Origin: Companilactobacillus jidongensis
GTDB lineage: Bacteria > Bacillota > Bacilli > Lactobacillales > Lactobacillaceae
Length of the DNA stretch: 64,000 nucleotides
Assembly: GCF_003946575.1 (NCBI RefSeq)
Contig: NZ_RHOP01000004.1
Span: 62,001 to 126,000 of the forward strand
Reading direction: 5' to 3'
Numbering within the stretch: the first letter of the stretch is position 1; each line of letters starts with the position of its first letter. The position numbers and the translations under genes were made by a program. Of this stretch, positions 61,639 to 64,000 are shown piece by piece. The notes under the pieces are model-generated. The model saw only the letters and a list, made by a program, of their open reading frames with translations, did no database searches and was not told where the DNA came from.

Positions 61639-63015
61639 CTAAATATTTGTCATCTTAAGTGGGTCGACCCATTCGTCAAATTGTTCTTCAGTTACTAAGC
61701 CTGACTTAACAGCAGCTACTTTAAGAGTTGTTCCTTCTTTTTCAGCTGTTTGAGCAATTGTGGCACTTTCGTGATAACCAATGTGTGGTGATAGAGCTGT
61801 AACAGTCATCAATGATTGGTCAACTAATTCTTCCATTCTATCAGCATTGACTGTTAGACCATGGATCATCTTGTCAGCGAAACCTGTCATTGTACCTGTT
61901 AGAAGTTCAGCAGATTCAAGGAAAGCACTGATGAGAACTGGTTTGTAGACGTTCAATTCGAAGTTACCTTGACTTGATGCCATGCCGACAACAACGTCAT
62001 TACCCATAACACGAACAGCTGACATTGTTACAGCTTCAGCTTGTGTAGGATTAACTTTACCAGGCATGATCGATGAACCAGGTTCGTTAGCTGGAATGTG
62101 TAACTCACCATAACCTGAACGAGGGCCACTTGCCAAGAATCTAACATCATTAGCAATCTTCATCAAATCGGCGGCTAGAGTCTTAATGGCACCGTGAACA
62201 ACATTTAGTCCTGAATGTGCAGCTAAACCGTAGAACTTGTTTGTATCAGCTGTGAACTTTACACCATAAACTTCCGTCATCTTCTTAGCAATGATATCAG
62301 CGAAACCAGGAGCAGCATTCAAGCCTGTACCAACGGCAGTTCCACCCATAGCAAATTCACCAAGTGTTGGATTCAATTCCTTTAAGTATGAAAGATCATG
62401 TTCAAGCATACTTGCCCAACCACTCACTTCTTGGCCAAATGTTAATGGAGTAGCATCTTGCAAGTGAGTACGTCCAATTTTTACAACACTCCAATATTTT
62501 TCTTGTTTGATCTTTAATTCATCAATCAAATGTTGAAGTGAGTCTTCCAAATTATCAACAGCAACTGAAGCCACAATACTCATAGCTGTTGGGAAGATAT
62601 CATTTGAACTTTGGCCCTTATTAACATCATCATTAGGTAGGATTTCAATATCTGAATTGATTTTAGCTGCCATGTGAGCAACAACTTCATTAGTATTCAT
62701 ATTTGTTTGAGTACCTGAACCTGTTTGATAAACAACTAATGGGAAATCTTTTCTCAGATCTTCGTCGTCGAGTGCCAATAACTTGTCGATAGCTTCAACA
62801 ATTAAGTCAGCCTTCTTAGGGTCAATGGCATCTAGCTCTTTATTAGAGATTGCTGCAGCCTTCTTGATTTGAAGTAAAGCTTTGATAATTACCAGTGGCA
62901 TCTTCTCACCAGTTGGGAAATTGTTTCTTGAACGTTCTGTTTGAGCTCCCCATAAGGCATCAGCTGGGATCTTTACTTCTCCTAAAGTATCTGATTCAAT
63001 TCTGAAATCTGTCAT
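61639..63015 (-). CDS. fumC: Class II fumarase
   Basis: 458 residues from the ATG at 63015 (TTGGAGG eight bases before); the ATG at 63030 sits on that site. The signature GSSIMPGKVNPTQ lies in the last third, with QTGSGTQTNMNTNEV near 101-115 and KIGRTHLQDATPLTFGQE near 185. It interconverts malate and fumarate, so with frdA it forms the reductive malate to succinate branch that regenerates NAD. First gene of the cluster, under a promoter with a cre site. Confidence 0.95.
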   Translation of the reverse strand: MTDFRIESDTLGEVKIPADALWGAQTERSRNNFPTGEKMPLVIIKALLQIKKAAAISNKELDAIDPKKADLIVEAIDKLLALDDEDLRKDFPLVVYQTGSGTQTNMNTNEVVAHMAAKINSDIEILPNDDVNKGQSSNDIFPTAMSIVASVAVDNLEDSLQHLIDELKIKQEKYWSVVKIGRTHLQDATPLTFGQEVSGWASMLEHDLSYLKELNPTLGEFAMGGTAVGTGLNAAPGFADIIAKKMTEVYGVKFTADTNKFYGLAAHSGLNVVHGAIKTLAADLMKIANDVRFLASGPRSGYGELHIPANEPGSSIMPGKVNPTQAEAVTMSAVRVMGNDVVVGMASSQGNFELNVYKPVLISAFLESAELLTGTMTGFADKMIHGLTVNADRMEELVDQSLMTVTALSPHIGYHESATIAQTAEKEGTTLKVAAVKSGLVTEEQFDEWVDPLKMTNI

Positions 63016-63053
63016 GTGTGTAACCTCCAATTATTGTGTAGCGTCAAAAATCG

Positions 63054-63109
63054 TGTAAACGCTTGCTTGTGATGTTTTTATCATAAGTTGTCAGCGGAGT
63101 CATAGTCAA
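63054..63109 (-). promoter_or_regulatory. fumC promoter with cre site
   Basis: On the minus strand TTGACT (63104-63109) and TATGAT (63080-63085) are 18 bases apart. A cre-like TGTAAACGCTTGCT (63054-63067, 12 of 14) lies just after the -10, suggesting CcpA repression. Confidence 0.65.
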
Positions 63110-63170
63110 ACTATATATTACTTATTAATAATACTTATGAGGTTGATATAACAGTAATTATAACCATACA

Positions 63171-63212
63171 AAATAAACCCATCACCTAATTTAGCAATGA
63201 GTTTAAAAAAAT
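63171..63212 (-). terminator. Terminator after the flavodoxin gene
   Basis: AAACCCAT (63175-63182) and ATGAGTTT (63197-63204) form an 8-pair stem with one G-T pair, preceded by A-rich sequence on the plus strand; on the minus strand the T run is short. Confidence 0.55.
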
Positions 63213-63214
63213 TA

Positions 63215-63652
63215 TTATTCAATACTCTTTATTACATAATCCCCTAGACGTTCAACACGTTTCATATCATCTTCGTCAGGATCCTCATTGATCTTAACTG
63301 AATCAGCGACTTGCTCACCATTAGCTGAATTCAATTGCATAGTGAAATAATCGACCGCACGTCCGAAGTGAATGTGAGTCTTTGAGCTTGAACCAAGAAC
63401 TGCAAATTTCGTACGCTCTAAATCTACATCAAGTAGATCTTCATAAAAATCCTGTGCTTCATCTGGAACTTGCCCATCACCATAAGTATAAGTAACAACG
63501 ATAACTGCATCATATTCGGGAATTGAATAAGCATCTGCGTCGACCATTTGTTCTAAATCAACTTCAGCTGATTTACTCAGATAATCACTTAAATGTTTAG
63601 CAATTTTTTCATTGCGTCCACTCATACTAATGTAAGTTACTAAAATTTTCAT
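63215..63652 (-). CDS. Flavodoxin
   Basis: 145 residues. It is a one-electron carrier with FMN. The N-terminal phosphate loop is TYISMSGRNEKIA, where the usual T-x-T-G-N-T is relaxed to a serine/glycine form. The ring-binding segments YTYGDGQVPDEAQDFYEDL and GSSSKTHIHFGRAVDYF follow, and the overall acid-rich nature fits. It lies 4 bases after an NAD(P)-binding protein gene, so the two are probably co-transcribed. Confidence 0.9.
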   Translation of the reverse strand: MKILVTYISMSGRNEKIAKHLSDYLSKSAEVDLEQMVDADAYSIPEYDAVIVVTYTYGDGQVPDEAQDFYEDLLDVDLERTKFAVLGSSSKTHIHFGRAVDYFTMQLNSANGEQVADSVKINEDPDEDDMKRVERLGDYVIKSIE

Positions 63653-63656
63653 CCCA

Positions 63657-64000
63657 TTACCACCTTACACTGATTCGTTCGTTTTGATGTTTCTCATTTT
63701 CAATTTCATCGACCATTGCAATTGCATAATCAGCATAGCTGATCTTACTTTGGCCTTTAATATCTGACGTTAATTCTTCTCCAGCAACAACGTACTTGCC
63801 CGTGCGCTCAGCATCATGATCAAAGTCAGCCGCTGGGCTGATGTAAGTCCAGTTAATATCACTATCCCTTAACAAATTCAATGCCTTACCCATTTCCTCA
63901 CTCAATGGTTTAACTGCATCTGGAAATCCCGTACTTTGGAACAATTGTTCAGTGTGTTCTAGGTTCATGTACAATGAACCAGCTCCACCGACTACTAATA
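63657..64000 (-). CDS. NAD(P)-binding Rossmann protein, C-terminal part (partial)
   Basis: The frame stays open to the edge of the window, where it reads LVVGGAGSLYMN, so the start is outside. The visible ~114 residues include INWTYISPAADFDHDAERTGKYVVAG and IKGQSKISYADYAIAMVDEIE, the pattern of YwnB-like NAD(P)H-binding oxidoreductases of the atypical short-chain type. Many act on quinones or as redox sensors. It ends 4 bases before flavodoxin. Confidence 0.85.
   Translation of the reverse strand, partial: LVVGGAGSLYMNLEHTEQLFQSTGFPDAVKPLSEEMGKALNLLRDSDINWTYISPAADFDHDAERTGKYVVAGEELTSDIKGQSKISYADYAIAMVDEIENEKHQNERISVRW

Noticed and set aside
1-64000. tRNA, rRNA and classical riboswitches
   Set aside because: I saw no tRNA cloverleaf, rRNA sequence or known riboswitch consensus in the intergenic regions.

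Overview
The window looks like chromosomal DNA of a low-GC Gram-positive lactic acid bacterium in the Lactobacillaceae. Support comes from strong AGGAGG-type ribosome binding sites, TTG/GTG starts, an SLAP-domain surface protein, WxL-like and LPXTG surface proteins, several PTS operons with CcpA (cre) sites, a tagatose-6-phosphate pathway, and a soluble fumarate reductase with fumarase. The genus Companilactobacillus or a close relative is a guess from gene content, not something the sequence proves.

Layout. 0-6.4 kb: an MFS transporter fragment, then an envelope cluster (zinc-ribbon PrsW-like protease, two paralogous zinc-ribbon membrane proteins, a lipoprotein, an XRE regulator, a large membrane-anchored protein, an SLAP surface protein). 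6.5-8.9 kb: HAD phosphatase, HicAB toxin-antitoxin, YitT membrane protein. 9.0-13.7 kb: a decayed genomic island next to the 3' end of guaA, with a broken pilin-type adhesin, an intact Gabija-like defence pair (OLD nuclease plus a short UvrD-like helicase) and a broken tyrosine integrase. 13.7-17.6 kb: guaA, coaA, an SGNH hydrolase and a GPP34-like protein.

17.6-26.3 kb: a segment bounded by two pairs of structured repeats in mirror-image order. Between them lie a small membrane protein, an operon of two RraA/HMG-aldolase-like proteins around a YkvI-like transporter with a FadR-type regulator, HelD, a VOC protein and an Fnr-like regulator (FLP). 26.3-30.5 kb: a Dps-like protein, a metallochaperone, a metal P-type ATPase and an LPXTG protein. 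Three FNR boxes placed about 41-43 bp before predicted transcription starts tie these to the FLP.

30.8-41.6 kb: a prolyl aminopeptidase and a complete glycogen operon (glgBCDAP plus a GH13 enzyme). 42-52.7 kb: two large WxL-like secreted proteins around a divergent galactose system: a galactitol-type PTS leftward, and a DeoR regulator with lacABCD rightward, with paired operators and a cre between them. 52.7-57.5 kb: a cysteine desulfidase-family protein and a GntR-controlled mannose-family PTS. 57.6-64 kb: a secreted nuclease with a companion membrane protein, LysR, fumarate reductase, fumarase, flavodoxin and a partial NAD(P)-binding protein.

The most unusual content is the four-copy structured repeat family, whose stems change sequence while keeping base pairing. 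Next are the compact FLP regulon and the Gabija-like island. All assignments come from reading the sequence; no database search was run.
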